NCBI RefSeq assembly: GCF_023050945.1
Contig: NZ_JALKIM010000011.1
Coordinates: 20,436-84,435, forward strand
Source: Anaerobiospirillum sp. NML120448
GTDB lineage: Bacteria > Pseudomonadota > Gammaproteobacteria > Enterobacterales > Succinivibrionaceae
Length of the DNA: 64,000 bases
Direction: 5' to 3'
Below, piece after piece: positions 1 through 9,346 of the stretch. The notes below the pieces were generated by a model. The model saw nothing but the letters and a program-made list of their open reading frames with translations. It did not search any database and was not told where the DNA came from. Each line of letters opens with the position of its first letter. Position 1 is the stretch's first letter. Position numbers and translations under genes: made by a program.

Positions 1-1125
1 ATCAGTCTTAGCACTGGATAAGACCTCACCACTGTAGGCAATCAAATCAACGCTAATATCCTTAAGAGCCTTAGCACTGGTTAAAGAGCGCACATTAGCT
101 AAGATGACATCAGGACTTTGATAGGTGCTAACACCAAAATCGGTGATCACCATAAATTTAGAGGTAAAAGGCAAGGCACCACTAACGGTGTCATAAGAGA
201 TACCATTAGACAAATCAATGCGAGGATCGTAGGCTAAAATCATATAGAAGCCGTCTTCTGACTTGCGAACAAAGTCCTCTAAATTAACATTGATTTCAAG
301 TTCTTTATTAAGCTTATCTTCAACTAACTGAGCACGAGAGGCCTGACTTACCTCTTGATTAAGCTTAGCATTTAACTGCTCATACTCATTATTAGCACTA
401 GAGTCACCACTCTCAGGCTTATCTTTGTTAAGAGCAAGTTGTGCCTCCTTATTAAGATTAAAGACATCTACACTCTTATCAGAGCTTAAATCGAAAATCT
501 TCTCGTAAACAGGAACCATGCCTTTGTTGTAGGCATCACTAAGAATCCAGTAGCTTAAATTATTATCAAGATAGTTGGACAAGCTTTGTTGTTGAAAGTA
601 TTCCTTAGGAATACGATAAATAGCTAGTTTAACACTTGGTTGATTGAGGGTTTTAATAGTAAAGGAGCTGTTTTGACCATTTTTTGGCAAAATGATGTTG
701 TACGGCATACGAATTTGTGAGGCCGCATCTGAAATATTAAAATTATGGTCAAAACTCTCAGAAAGACGATCGCCACTGGCAAAGCGCAAGCCCTTTTTAA
801 AGGTTAGGCTATAAGAACCGCCATTAGTAAGATTTCCTACACAAAGGGCATCATTTACTATGCTTGGAGCGCCATCTATTACCATACCCTTGCTGTCTTT
901 AAGCTCTAAAAACTTACGCAAGTTATCAATTTCTGAGGAAATCACTTGGCGTGAGCTCATAGTAAAACACATGCTAGCAGGTACAGAATTACTATGCTCT
1001 AACTCCTTAAAAACAGAAACGTTAGGAGCAGCAATTGCACTTGGCGCTACTGCTATGGCCAAACTACCTAAAGCTAGGGAAATTCCTAAAGAAAGACTAG
1101 AGCGTCTTAATTTCTTTGCTCCCAT
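1..1125 (-). CDS. Bacterial α2-macroglobulin, N-terminal part (runs off the left edge)
   Basis: An open frame of 375 codons begins at ATG 1125 and runs through position 1 without a stop, so the gene is cut by the window edge. AGGAA lies 8 bases upstream of the start. The first ~32 residues form a Sec signal peptide (MGAKKLRRSS, a hydrophobic core, then AIAA). What follows resembles the first macroglobulin-like domains of YfhM-type bacterial α2-macroglobulins: a CVGNLTNGGSYSLTFKKG segment, an RMPYNIILPKNGQ segment and a VKLAIYRIPKEYF strand. In that family the protein is a periplasmic protease trap, often paired with penicillin-binding protein 1C. The bait region, any thioester motif and any partner lie outside the window. 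Family call is from remembered sequence resemblance. Confidence 0.75.
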   Translation of the reverse strand, partial: MGAKKLRRSSLSLGISLALGSLAIAVAPSAIAAPNVSVFKELEHSNSVPASMCFTMSSRQVISSEIDNLRKFLELKDSKGMVIDGAPSIVNDALCVGNLTNGGSYSLTFKKGLRFASGDRLSESFDHNFNISDAASQIRMPYNIILPKNGQNSSFTIKTLNQPSVKLAIYRIPKEYFQQQSLSNYLDNNLSYWILSDAYNKGMVPVYEKIFDLSSDKSVDVFNLNKEAQLALNKDKPESGDSSANNEYEQLNAKLNQEVSQASRAQLVEDKLNKELEINVNLEDFVRKSEDGFYMILAYDPRIDLSNGISYDTVSGALPFTSKFMVITDFGVSTYQSPDVILANVRSLTSAKALKDISVDLIAYSGEVLSSAKTD

Positions 1126-2502
1126 GACACAATTCCTATTTACAAAAAATGAATTACTAAAATCCAACAGTGCTTAATTTGTCTTATTCTTACAGAGCAA
1201 AACTATCACCACCAAAACCTAGCCTCTATTGGACAAATATAAACTTTCAGCTTTTGGTGCATGTGATTATTCGCGCGTGAATATAAAAGCATGCAATGCC
1301 CTAAGCCATTATAGCAAGCTAAACCATAGCCACAACTTAGCTCGTGATAATATCTTGCATATTAATAAATTTGTGCTATTTTGTGTTTATCCTCTTAATT
1401 ATCTGTGTAAAACTAACTAAGAGTTGAGTGAAATTTTAGTTAGCTTTTCTTATAATTATCAGGTTTAAAGCAAACAAACTTTTTTATTTTATTGTTTTAA
1501 AATAGTAATAATTGAGTGAAAAAACGTTAAAATAATGTGACTAATTCCTAAAAACACCTATTGATTTATCTAAATATGGTGTTCTTGTTTTTTAATTATG
1601 ATACGTTAATCAACAACCTAAGTGACATTAGGCGTTTACAACGTGCAAAAACATGATATGTACAAAAAATTTTATAGATTTATAGATATAACTTATTTTG
1701 AGTGTTTAATGTCTATTTGGTTAGTGCTATCATGGCAACACATGGAGTTTAATATCGATTTTTGAAAGCCCCGTATTATCCTTGTTTTCTTAAAAACTAC
1801 AGCCACGCAAAAACTTATTGCGCCAATCAAAGGGCCTACTAGCACACTCTATTCTAGACCTCTTCTTTGACCTAAAGTTTTACCACTGAGCTTTTAGATA
1901 ATACATGCTATGTTTTTAACAATAACTACCTGATTTAACCAGCAAACGTTGCTAAATATTAACTACTGATATTTAAATTTACTTTATTAATACCTTGAAA
2001 GGTAATGTAGTTTTTCGTATCTTTAAGGTGGTTTAATAATAGGTCTTTTGTCAGATATGCTGGCAAGGAGCTTCATTTATTGTAGGTGCGTTCAGTCTAG
2101 TTTTGGGCTTACAGTTAGCAATCTTAAAGTGCAAAAATCTTCTATATACTTTGAACTTATCGGCTTTTTAGCTAACTAAAGAAATTGCAGAGTCAGAGTA
2201 GTAATAGCAAAAGTCATATGCCAGTGGCTAATTACAAATAGCCAAAGCTGCTGCTAAGAGTTATTGGCTTAATAATCAAAACGCAGATCTATACCCTGAC
2301 TCCCAAAACAAGAGCAAGATTTATCCATTTAAAACAGTTTGATTTAACTATACTCTGTCCCAAATCATAGGCAAAATGATTGGAAGTAAATAATTACTTG
2401 AAGGGAACAAATTATAGTTTTTTGCAGAATTCCTTTAATTATCAACTATTAAAGGATAAAACGGTGTGAGCTCGCTTCTAAGGCTATATAGAGGCGAGCT
2501 TT

Positions 2503-2529
2503 CTTAATTTTAGGCCTACCAAAATTAAG
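2503..2529. other. Perfect 9-bp inverted repeat (hairpin)
   Basis: CTTAATTTT (2503-2511) and AAAATTAAG (2521-2529) form a perfect stem around a 9-base loop containing AGGCCT. There is no gene immediately on either side, so it may be a relic terminator. Confidence 0.45.
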
Positions 2530-3074
2530 AACCTAATCTCGTCTATATTTAACCTTATCATTCGCACTCCCAACTAAGATCAAGGAGTGTATCCTAAACT
2601 TTTGCCCTATCAGCTTCAACCTAATTACTGATATGAGAGCTATCCTTATGCCTTTAAGGGTATCTCGCCCTTAACTCTTGCTAACACCATAGGCTATAGA
2701 CCGCCAGCAAGAATTGCTCTCCTTTGTTTGTTATTGATGATGGTTGATAATTCATTAAATTATATAAACTTAACGGCTCCACGATAACAAAACTTTATGA
2801 AAATTTTACCAATTCTCAAATAGTTCTGTGACATATATCCCATTTATACCTGCTTTATTTTTGCAAATAATAATTGCTACCTTTACCAAAAATAAATGAT
2901 TTTTAAGCCTTTTTACCCCGCCTTACAAAGCCACTTTATCAGATTTCCCATACTAAGCCACTTTTCCCTATCATCATTTTTTACCAAAACTAAAAAACCC
3001 ACCACCTATTACCATCCTTATATAGCTAATGACTGAATATTGCCCCTCACATAAACCTTAGCGCAATAATCCTC

Positions 3075-3136
3075 TCAACCAACCAACCGACCAACCGACC
3101 AAGCAAGCAAACAAGTGACCACTCAACCAATCAACC
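3075..3136. repeat. AACC/GACC simple repeat
   Basis: A pyrimidine-poor, C/A-rich run made of CAACCAACCGACC-type tetranucleotides followed by AAGCAAGCAAAC. It is non-coding low complexity. Confidence 0.7.
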
Positions 3137-3301
3137 TTAATAGACAGCAAAAAGAGTCACAGCACCTAAAGCCACCCAAACCGCTACAACAGCTCATCCT
3201 ATAGCTACTGTTAGCCATACAACAATTGGCTAGCAGCTAACTCGCTTTATTCTCAACTACACAGCCATGCAATCAACCTATTAATAAGGTGAAGACCGAG
3301 A

Positions 3302-3737
3302 ACTTTAGCTACAGCCTCTAACTACTATTGAAAGTGCCCTGCGATCTAGCCCTACAGGTGATGGTTTAGTTTGCTTTGGGTGATTGCTTTAGCAGAACGT
3401 TGCATTTTACTTAACAGAAAAAAAGCAAAAACACTCCCTAACAAACACTTTAGTTAAAGCCTCTAACTACTATTGAAAGTGGCCTGCGGTCTAGCCATAT
3501 AGGTGATGGTTTAGTTTGCTTTGGGTGATGACTTAAGCAGAACGTTGCATTTTACTTAACAGAAAAAAGAGCAAAACTACTGCCTAACGAGCGCTTTAGC
3601 TAAAGCCTAGAACTACTATTGAAAGTAGCCTGTGGTCTGGCCCTATAGGTGATGGTTTAGTTTGCTTTGGGTGATGGCTTGAGCAGAACATTGCATTTTA
3701 CTTAACAAGAAAAAAGCAAAACTACTGCCTAACGAGC
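3302..3737. repeat. Three tandem copies of a ~145-bp unit
   Basis: Units begin at 3302, 3447 and 3593 with ACTTTAGCTA-like starts (GCTTTAGCTA in the third). Each contains AACTACTATTGAAAGT, then AGGTGATGGTTTAGTTTGC, then CATTTTACTTAAC. Spacing is 145, 146 and 145 bases, and a degenerate fourth start occurs at 3738 (ACTTTGGTGTAGGCC). Copies differ at scattered positions. No open frame runs through them and the period is not a multiple of three throughout, so this is a non-coding satellite-like array. Confidence 0.9.
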
Positions 3738-4706
3738 ACTTTGGTGTAGGCCGCTAGGATAATTGAAAATGGCTGGGGAAGCCATTTTTAGGGATGCTTT
3801 TAAAAAAGTTTGCTCTCTTAACAATAAGCTAATGAAGACATTACTCTTGATAAGTATAGTTAGCACTACAAGATATTTCATTGTTTGGTGAGACTACTTC
3901 TAAAAAGCGCACAACACTTTTTTTATGGAATGTGGAAAAATTTTCCGTATTTGAGTGAAAGTGTCATGATGGGTTTGAGGTAGTAAAAATTGTTTGGTGC
4001 TAAAGAGGTGCAATTATCTATATCTATCTTGATTTTATCACTATTATGTGATAGGCGTTAAGTTTGCGATTTTAATAAGAGCACTTAAGTTATTGATAGA
4101 AGCCTAATGAGAACACATTTCACGCAAAAATTACGTAAATTTCCGATAAAAACGCAATTAAGCACAAAAGCACGCTATTTTGCGATTTTTGCCGTAAATT
4201 GCTATTTGCTTGCTAGCAATTTGTTATTTATATGCTACTAACACTCCCTATTATCAAGCTTTTGGGCATAAATAAGCTGTTCTAGAGTTCTAATGCCATA
4301 TATATCGCATTTATTCGCAAACTTGTATGGTGAGATCACTTAAATTTCATCAATATTTACTGGTTTAATCTAACAAAAATACATTCATGCGTAATTTTTT
4401 ACAATTATATTTTGGTTCAAAATTAATAAAACTTAGGAAAAACTTAGCATGTATTTTTAAAGCAAAAGTGTTGAGTTAATTCCTTAAATGCTCTTTTCCT
4501 AGATAAACATCATGTTGCATCTATGCATATTTTTTGGAGAAATATTTCAAATGGTGCTTGCTAACTTTTTTAAGTCATATTGTAGACTAAGCTCACTTTT
4601 TGACAGTGGCGATATTTTTTTGCAACTAGAATCTCGCATCTTTGTAGCTGTCTCTCATTTACTATCCTTGTACAGTGTTCTAGTGCTCTTATTAAAGAGC
4701 ATTCAC

Positions 4707-5594
4707 ATGCTTAAAAAATTGGTTTTTTCTTATATGAAGAGCTTATCTTTCATTGCCGCCCAGCTTGTGTTCGTATTTTTTGTGATTATCGGCTCTAAAG
4801 CTTTTGCTGGCAATTATCAAGTCGTTAAAAACTTACCTTTAGATGGTGTTGAACTTGAAGTTGGCGTAGCTATTACTCCTCCTTTTGTTATTGCAGGTGA
4901 AGGCTTTAACAATTTATCTGGCATTGATATTGACCTCATCTATGAATTACAAAAGCGTACTGGCTTTACCTTTACTGAGGATCGTATTCACCTGATGAAC
5001 TTTGGTGAGCTCTTAGATGTAAGCTCCAGTGGCAATCTTGATATTACTGGTGGTGCCATTACTTTAAGCGAAGATCGTGAGCATTTATACGAGTTTTCTG
5101 ATGACTCTTGCGTTTCTGACTCTGTAGTAGTAGTTCACAACAGCTCTAAGATTGATGAGCTCAAAGACTTACGTGGTAAGACTGTAGCTGCTGAGGTTGG
5201 CACTGTATCAGAGGATATTCTCCCTCAGTCTATTGCCTCTACCGTTAAGATGAAACATTCTGCTACTAATTTCATGCAATTTTACGATGTCTCTCGTGGC
5301 CATGCTGATGCTATCGTAGTAGACCATGCTGTAGCAGTTGACTATATCAAGACCTGGCAGGACTCCAATTTAAAGATCGCTTTTGCTCTTCCTCAATCAG
5401 AAAATGGCATGGGCTTACTCTTTAAGAAAGACGATGCAGTAAGCAAGCATTTAACTGAGGCTTTTCACGAAATGAAGATGGATGGTACTGTTGACGCTAT
5501 CGTACATAAGTATATTCCTCACTATAAGAAGCAGCCATCTGCTAAATATGCCAGCTACCGTGCTCAGCATCAAAATAACAAAAGCTCCATTTAA
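4707..5594 (+). CDS. Extracellular solute-binding protein, family 3 (amino-acid type)
   Basis: The mature part resembles SBP_bac_3 periplasmic amino-acid-binding proteins of ABC transporters. It has the early VGVAITPPFVIAG strand, the GIDIDLIYELQKRTGF segment, DITGGAITLSEDRE, and DLRGKTVAAEVGTVSEDILP. I chose ATG 4707 because it puts a typical signal peptide (MLKKLVFS through GSKAFA) at the N-terminus. The frame is open further left, with an ATG at 4551 that has a good GGAGA ten bases upstream and another at 4512, so a longer protein of 347-360 residues cannot be excluded. No permease or ATPase gene is adjacent, so it is an orphan binding protein. It is paralogous to the protein encoded at 6362-7090. 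Confidence 0.8.
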   Translation: MLKKLVFSYMKSLSFIAAQLVFVFFVIIGSKAFAGNYQVVKNLPLDGVELEVGVAITPPFVIAGEGFNNLSGIDIDLIYELQKRTGFTFTEDRIHLMNFGELLDVSSSGNLDITGGAITLSEDREHLYEFSDDSCVSDSVVVVHNSSKIDELKDLRGKTVAAEVGTVSEDILPQSIASTVKMKHSATNFMQFYDVSRGHADAIVVDHAVAVDYIKTWQDSNLKIAFALPQSENGMGLLFKKDDAVSKHLTEAFHEMKMDGTVDAIVHKYIPHYKKQPSAKYASYRAQHQNNKSSI

Positions 5595-6208
5595 TTAAGT
5601 TAACAACAACAATAGCAATTAAAGAGCGTGCTTTATGTAGCACGCCCTTTCATGCAAACCTTTGCTATTACTGAAAGTTTCTTTTTAAACCTTTGTCTTG
5701 GAAGCTTAGCCTGAGCTTCCCAAGATAAATGCTACCCCAAAGTAGCTTATGGTACTGTTCTAATTAGTTTTCTAAGTTGCCAACATTGTCTCTTAGGCAA
5801 ACTCTGATAGGACGATACTATATTTATCAGCCTTAACAACTGATATATAACTTACTAACAACTAACAAAATATCTTTTCCTTGTCTTAAGTAGGCTCCTT
5901 TTCTTAAAGGGGCCACTTATTTAACAAAGATATCCTCGTTTACAGAATTATTTTAACAATTAGCCACAACCTTAAATCCTAACAATTACCATTGCACATG
6001 ATTGCAATGAATGTTCGTCTTGCTTTTTGGCTTAGTTTGCAAGACCTAATTTAATCTTATTTGGGATACGCCCCTACGCTTGGTATGGCGTTCTCTAGTT
6101 GAGCCTGACTTTTTAGATTATCAGCTTTCCTATCAAACAATGAGAGCTAAAAAGTTTGGCAAATAAACTTTTGTTGTACGGTTTGTTTTGATGTCATTTA
6201 AACAATAG
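5595..6208. other. Gene-free stretch with two terminators
   Basis: Between the two solute-binding-protein genes I see only the terminator at 5624-5652 and, just beyond, the terminator at 6207-6240. No open frame here looks like a protein. Confidence 0.6.
5624..5652 (+). terminator. Rho-independent terminator after the binding-protein gene
   Basis: GCGTGCT (5626-5632) pairs with AGCACGC (5639-5645) and is followed by CCTTTC. It sits 30 bases after the stop of the preceding gene. Confidence 0.65.
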
Positions 6209-6240
6209 TCTCGTGCTTGCACGGGACTATTTCCTTTTTC
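6207..6240 (+). terminator. Strong terminator hairpin fused to the start of the next gene
   Basis: AGTCTCGTGC (6207-6216) and GCACGGGACT (6219-6228) pair with one mismatch and are followed by a T-rich tract (6229-6239). No complete gene precedes it, since the upstream gene has its own terminator at 5624-5652. It looks like the relic end of a deleted gene. Confidence 0.7.
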
Positions 6241-7090
6241 AAAAAGATACCCCTGCCCTACTATCACCAACCTGGTTAGCAGCGCTACTGTTTTAGCCAA
6301 TGAATTAAATACTAGTGCCTATGAGGCAAAAACTGCCAAACCTCTAGCCAATGAAGAGTTAGTGGTAGCTTTCTATCTAGCTCCTCCTTTTGTAATTGTT
6401 GATAATGGCTTTGAAAATGTTAAAGGCATTGACGTTGATATTGCCCGTGAATTACAAAAGCGTACTGGTTTTAAGTTAAAGAACAACCGCTTTGACATTA
6501 TGAATTTTGGTGAGTTAATTGACTTAGCGACCAGAGGAGAAATTGATATTGCAGGAGGTGGCATTACTTTAAATGACGATAGAGCAAAGAAATTTAACTT
6601 ATTAGGCCCAATTGTAAGCTCAAGCTCTGTAGTGGTAGTCAAAGACCATCAAATCAAATTCAATAGCATTAAAGACCTGCAAGGACATAAAGTAGCTACT
6701 GAAATGGGCACCACCTCTGCTGATATTATTCCACCTGATTCTGATATTAAGGTGAACTTAAACGCCAATGCCAGCTTATTTATGTGCTTTTATAGTGTGG
6801 CCACAGGACAGGCTGATTCATTAATTGCTGATGCTCCTATTGCTTATGACTACGTTAAAGGCTGGAAAGAAGGTAATTTGAAACTAGCTTTTGCGCTACC
6901 AGATACTATTTCCAACTTAGGCCTGCTTACTACTAAAAAGCCAAAGGTATCAGCAGCCTTGCAACAAGCTTTTAACGAAATGTGCCAAGACGGCACTGTT
7001 GAAAAGATTGTAAATTCCTATTTTTCAGACCATGGCGATAGTGATCGCAACCACTTTTCCTTAAGCGAGCAGGTACTACTCAAAAAATAA
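6209..7090 (+). pseudogene. 5'-truncated solute-binding protein, family 3
   Basis: The frame is open from 6209 (just after an in-frame TAG) to the stop at 7090. From about 6362 it encodes a clear SBP_bac_3 domain with LAPPFVIVDNGF, GIDVDIARELQKRTGF, DIAGGGITLNDDR and DLQGHKVATEMGTTSADIIP. Just before it lies what looks like the end of a signal peptide (LVSSATVLA followed by NE). There is no ATG in frame before the domain. The only candidate initiators are weak ones such as GTG 6362, which would remove the signal and the first strand. The reading frame starts inside a terminator hairpin (6207-6240). I infer that a deletion removed the promoter, start codon and most of the signal peptide. The body of the gene is otherwise intact, so the loss is either recent or the protein is initiated unusually. 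Confidence 0.65.
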
Positions 7091-7114
7091 ATTCCCAGAC
7101 TGCTACAGTTGAAT

Positions 7115-7153
7115 GGCCTTTGCTTTCCTAATATTTAAAGGCAAAGGCCTTTA
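7115..7153 (+). terminator. Rho-independent terminator
   Basis: GGCCTTTGC (7115-7123) and GCAAAGGCC (7141-7149) form the stem, extended by TTT/AAA, and are followed by TTTATT. It closes the second solute-binding-protein gene. Confidence 0.7.
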
Positions 7154-7636
7154 TTAAGCTACATATACCAAGGGCAACGTCTCTTACCTATCCTTGATTA
7201 CTAGTGTCAAGCTTTAGTAAAGATATAAGCTTAATATATTTCTTTCTATTAATATTGTTGTCTTAGCATTAAAACAATAAGTCCATATATATCCCCTTTT
7301 CTCTCCTATATTTCTTTTTGTTCATTAAATTTCTAGCCTTGGTTAGTGCTTTAGTATGATTTTTGCTTTATAGTTTAAACGTTAGAATTATCAGCGAGCT
7401 TAAGCAAATGTAGAGGATCTATACTTTTACCAACATAGGGCCACCAAATTTACTACTTCACAGCTACAAATCGCTCCGCTGATAATGGAAAACCAAGTTC
7501 GTGTTCATCACTGTTCTAGGTTAGCGCCATCTTTATGATGGTTGGTATTTTGTCTTTTTTACAAACATGCTGTGTTGTCCTTTTCTAAGAACAACCAATT
7601 ACACTTTGAGTGCATCTTTTTTATAGGAGAGATATC
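7154..7636. other. Gene-free stretch before the methyltransferase pair
   Basis: About 480 bases with no supported gene. It presumably carries the promoter of the methyltransferase gene starting at 7637, but no unambiguous −35/−10 pair can be named. Confidence 0.5.
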
Positions 7637-9223
7637 GTGCATAGTTGGAATATGGGTTATGACACTGACACGAACTATAATTATGGATACTTTACCCAGC
7701 TTAATCCTTATGCTCTTCGTTTCAACTTTTTATCACAAGGTTTAGCTTTCCCTGATTTAGGCCCAAATACTACTGCTTGTGAATTAGGTTTTGGTAATGG
7801 CATTAGCGTAATTATGCATGCTGCTGCTAGTCCTATTAAATGGTATGGTAATGACTTCAATCCATCCCAGGTAAATTTTGCTAAGTTGTTAGCTGAGCGT
7901 GGTGGCGTTAAAGTTGACCTTCGTGATGATGCTTTTGACCAATTCTTAAACCGTGAAGATGTTCCTATGTTTGATTACATCTGCTTACACGGTATTTGGT
8001 CATGGATCTCTGCTGAAAACCAAGATGTAATTGTTGAATTTGTAAGAAAGAAGCTCAAAGTAGGCGGCATTTTATACGTTTCTTACAATGTTGGCCCAGG
8101 CTTTAGTATTGTTGAGCCATATCGCTATCTAATCTGGACTTATGTTAATAATTTAGGCGATCCATCCTTAAATCATATTCAAAAGCTTCCACAGGCTCTT
8201 GAGTTTGTTGACAAGTTACTCAAACTTGACCCAGGATACAGCAAAGCTGCTCCATGGAGTATTGAAAACTATAAGAAGCGCATTGTTGAGGCCGATCATA
8301 ACTACGTAGGTCACGAGTTCTTAAACTCAAATTGGTTTATTGAACACTTCAATGTTATTGCTGACAAGTTCGAAACTGCCAAGCTGTCTTTTGTTTGTCA
8401 GTCTCGTTTAATGGATAACTTTGACGACATTATCTTCAAAGAAGAAGAGCGTGAAGTTTTAAAGCAATACGTAAATACTCCTTTATATCAGCCAGTTCGT
8501 GACTACATTATTTCCCAAACATTCCGCTGCGATGTTTACTCTAAGGGTGTAGTTAAGCTTAGCAACAAGCAACAACTTAAATGCCTCGATGAGACCTTCT
8601 TTATTCTTACCCAATATCATAAGGGCAATGAATTTACCTTCAATTGCCGCTTAGGTGCAGTGCCTGTAGACCTTGATCGTATTAAGAACATTATGCAGTT
8701 CATGAGCGATTATAAGGTGCACTCCTTTAAGCAAATGAGAGAGGCTCTTTCTCTTGAGTGCGATGATGGTAAGAACACCTCTAAGAATGCCCTTAAGCGT
8801 ATCCCAGAAGAGGAGCTATTCTCTAATCTGGTTTATGCTGTTGCTTCTGGTATGATTACTGTTGCCATTGATCCAAGCACTATCTCTCAAGAAACCATTA
8901 ATACTTGTAAGGCTCTTAACCAGCACATTTTACAAGGCAACCAAGATGAGTCTATTTGTGCTTTAGCCTCTCCTGTTACAGGTGGTGGTTACTATATCGA
9001 TGATATTGAAAAGATCCTCATTAATCTGGTCTTAAAGCTTAAAGGTATTACCGAAAAAGACTTGAGCAATGGTCTGCTTTCTATTCTTGATGAATCTGCA
9101 ACTATTACCCTTAAGGGTAAGGTTTTATCTGATCCTAAAGAAATCCAGGAAAAGGTTAAAGTCTTTGTTCATGAGTTCTTAGTGTTTAAGATGCCTCTTT
9201 ATAAGAACCTGATGATTATCTAA
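7637..9223 (+). CDS. Class I SAM methyltransferase with methyltransferase-regulatory domain (copy 1)
   Basis: This 528-residue protein belongs to the family that joins a Rossmann-fold SAM methyltransferase to the MethyTransf_Reg domain. That architecture is also found in rickettsial protein-lysine methyltransferases. It shows motif I as CELGFGNG (about residue 50), a post-motif-I acidic pair in WYGNDFNPSQV, and the family hallmark FDYICLHGIWSWIS where the standard form is HGVYSWV. I chose GTG 7637 because AGGAGA lies 6 bases upstream. It also makes the N-terminus (MHSWNMGYDTD) align with the start of the paralogue at 9347. A longer ATG start at 7610 has no such support. The substrate is unknown; a surface protein is possible by analogy only. 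Confidence 0.8.
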   Translation: MHSWNMGYDTDTNYNYGYFTQLNPYALRFNFLSQGLAFPDLGPNTTACELGFGNGISVIMHAAASPIKWYGNDFNPSQVNFAKLLAERGGVKVDLRDDAFDQFLNREDVPMFDYICLHGIWSWISAENQDVIVEFVRKKLKVGGILYVSYNVGPGFSIVEPYRYLIWTYVNNLGDPSLNHIQKLPQALEFVDKLLKLDPGYSKAAPWSIENYKKRIVEADHNYVGHEFLNSNWFIEHFNVIADKFETAKLSFVCQSRLMDNFDDIIFKEEEREVLKQYVNTPLYQPVRDYIISQTFRCDVYSKGVVKLSNKQQLKCLDETFFILTQYHKGNEFTFNCRLGAVPVDLDRIKNIMQFMSDYKVHSFKQMREALSLECDDGKNTSKNALKRIPEEELFSNLVYAVASGMITVAIDPSTISQETINTCKALNQHILQGNQDESICALASPVTGGGYYIDDIEKILINLVLKLKGITEKDLSNGLLSILDESATITLKGKVLSDPKEIQEKVKVFVHEFLVFKMPLYKNLMII

Positions 9224-9264
9224 AACTGGCCTTTATTTGCTTAACTATTAACTAACTAGAAAAT

Positions 9265-9299
9265 ACAATGCCTTATCTATTACTTGATAAGGCCATTGT
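9265..9299 (+). terminator. Hairpin between the two methyltransferase genes
   Basis: ACAATGCCTTATC (9265-9277) pairs with GATAAGGCCATTGT (9286-9299) with a one-base bulge, followed by TTC. The two methyltransferases are therefore probably separate transcripts or partly attenuated. Confidence 0.55.
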
Positions 9300-9346
9300 T
9301 TCATACTATCTAAGTTAGCACTTTAGATTAAATACGGTATTGTCTC

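Larger units (their letters stand above)
1126..4706. other. 3.5-kb gene-free stretch
   Basis: No convincing coding region is seen here. The short open frames have no ribosome-binding site or recognisable protein. It holds an AACC/GACC-rich simple repeat (about 3075-3136), a hairpin at 2503-2529 and a 145-bp tandem repeat at 3302-3737, each listed separately. The far upstream promoters of the flanking divergent genes must lie at its two ends, but I cannot assign them with confidence. Confidence 0.6.

Noticed and set aside
860..1177. Plus-strand open frame
   Set aside because: It is antisense to the start of the α2-macroglobulin gene, which has a signal peptide and ribosome-binding site.
1229..1420. 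Short plus-strand open frame
   Set aside because: No ribosome-binding site, no family resemblance, AT-rich background.
3302..3737. Possible CRISPR array
   Set aside because: The whole 145-bp unit repeats without short unique spacers between short repeats, and no cas genes are present.
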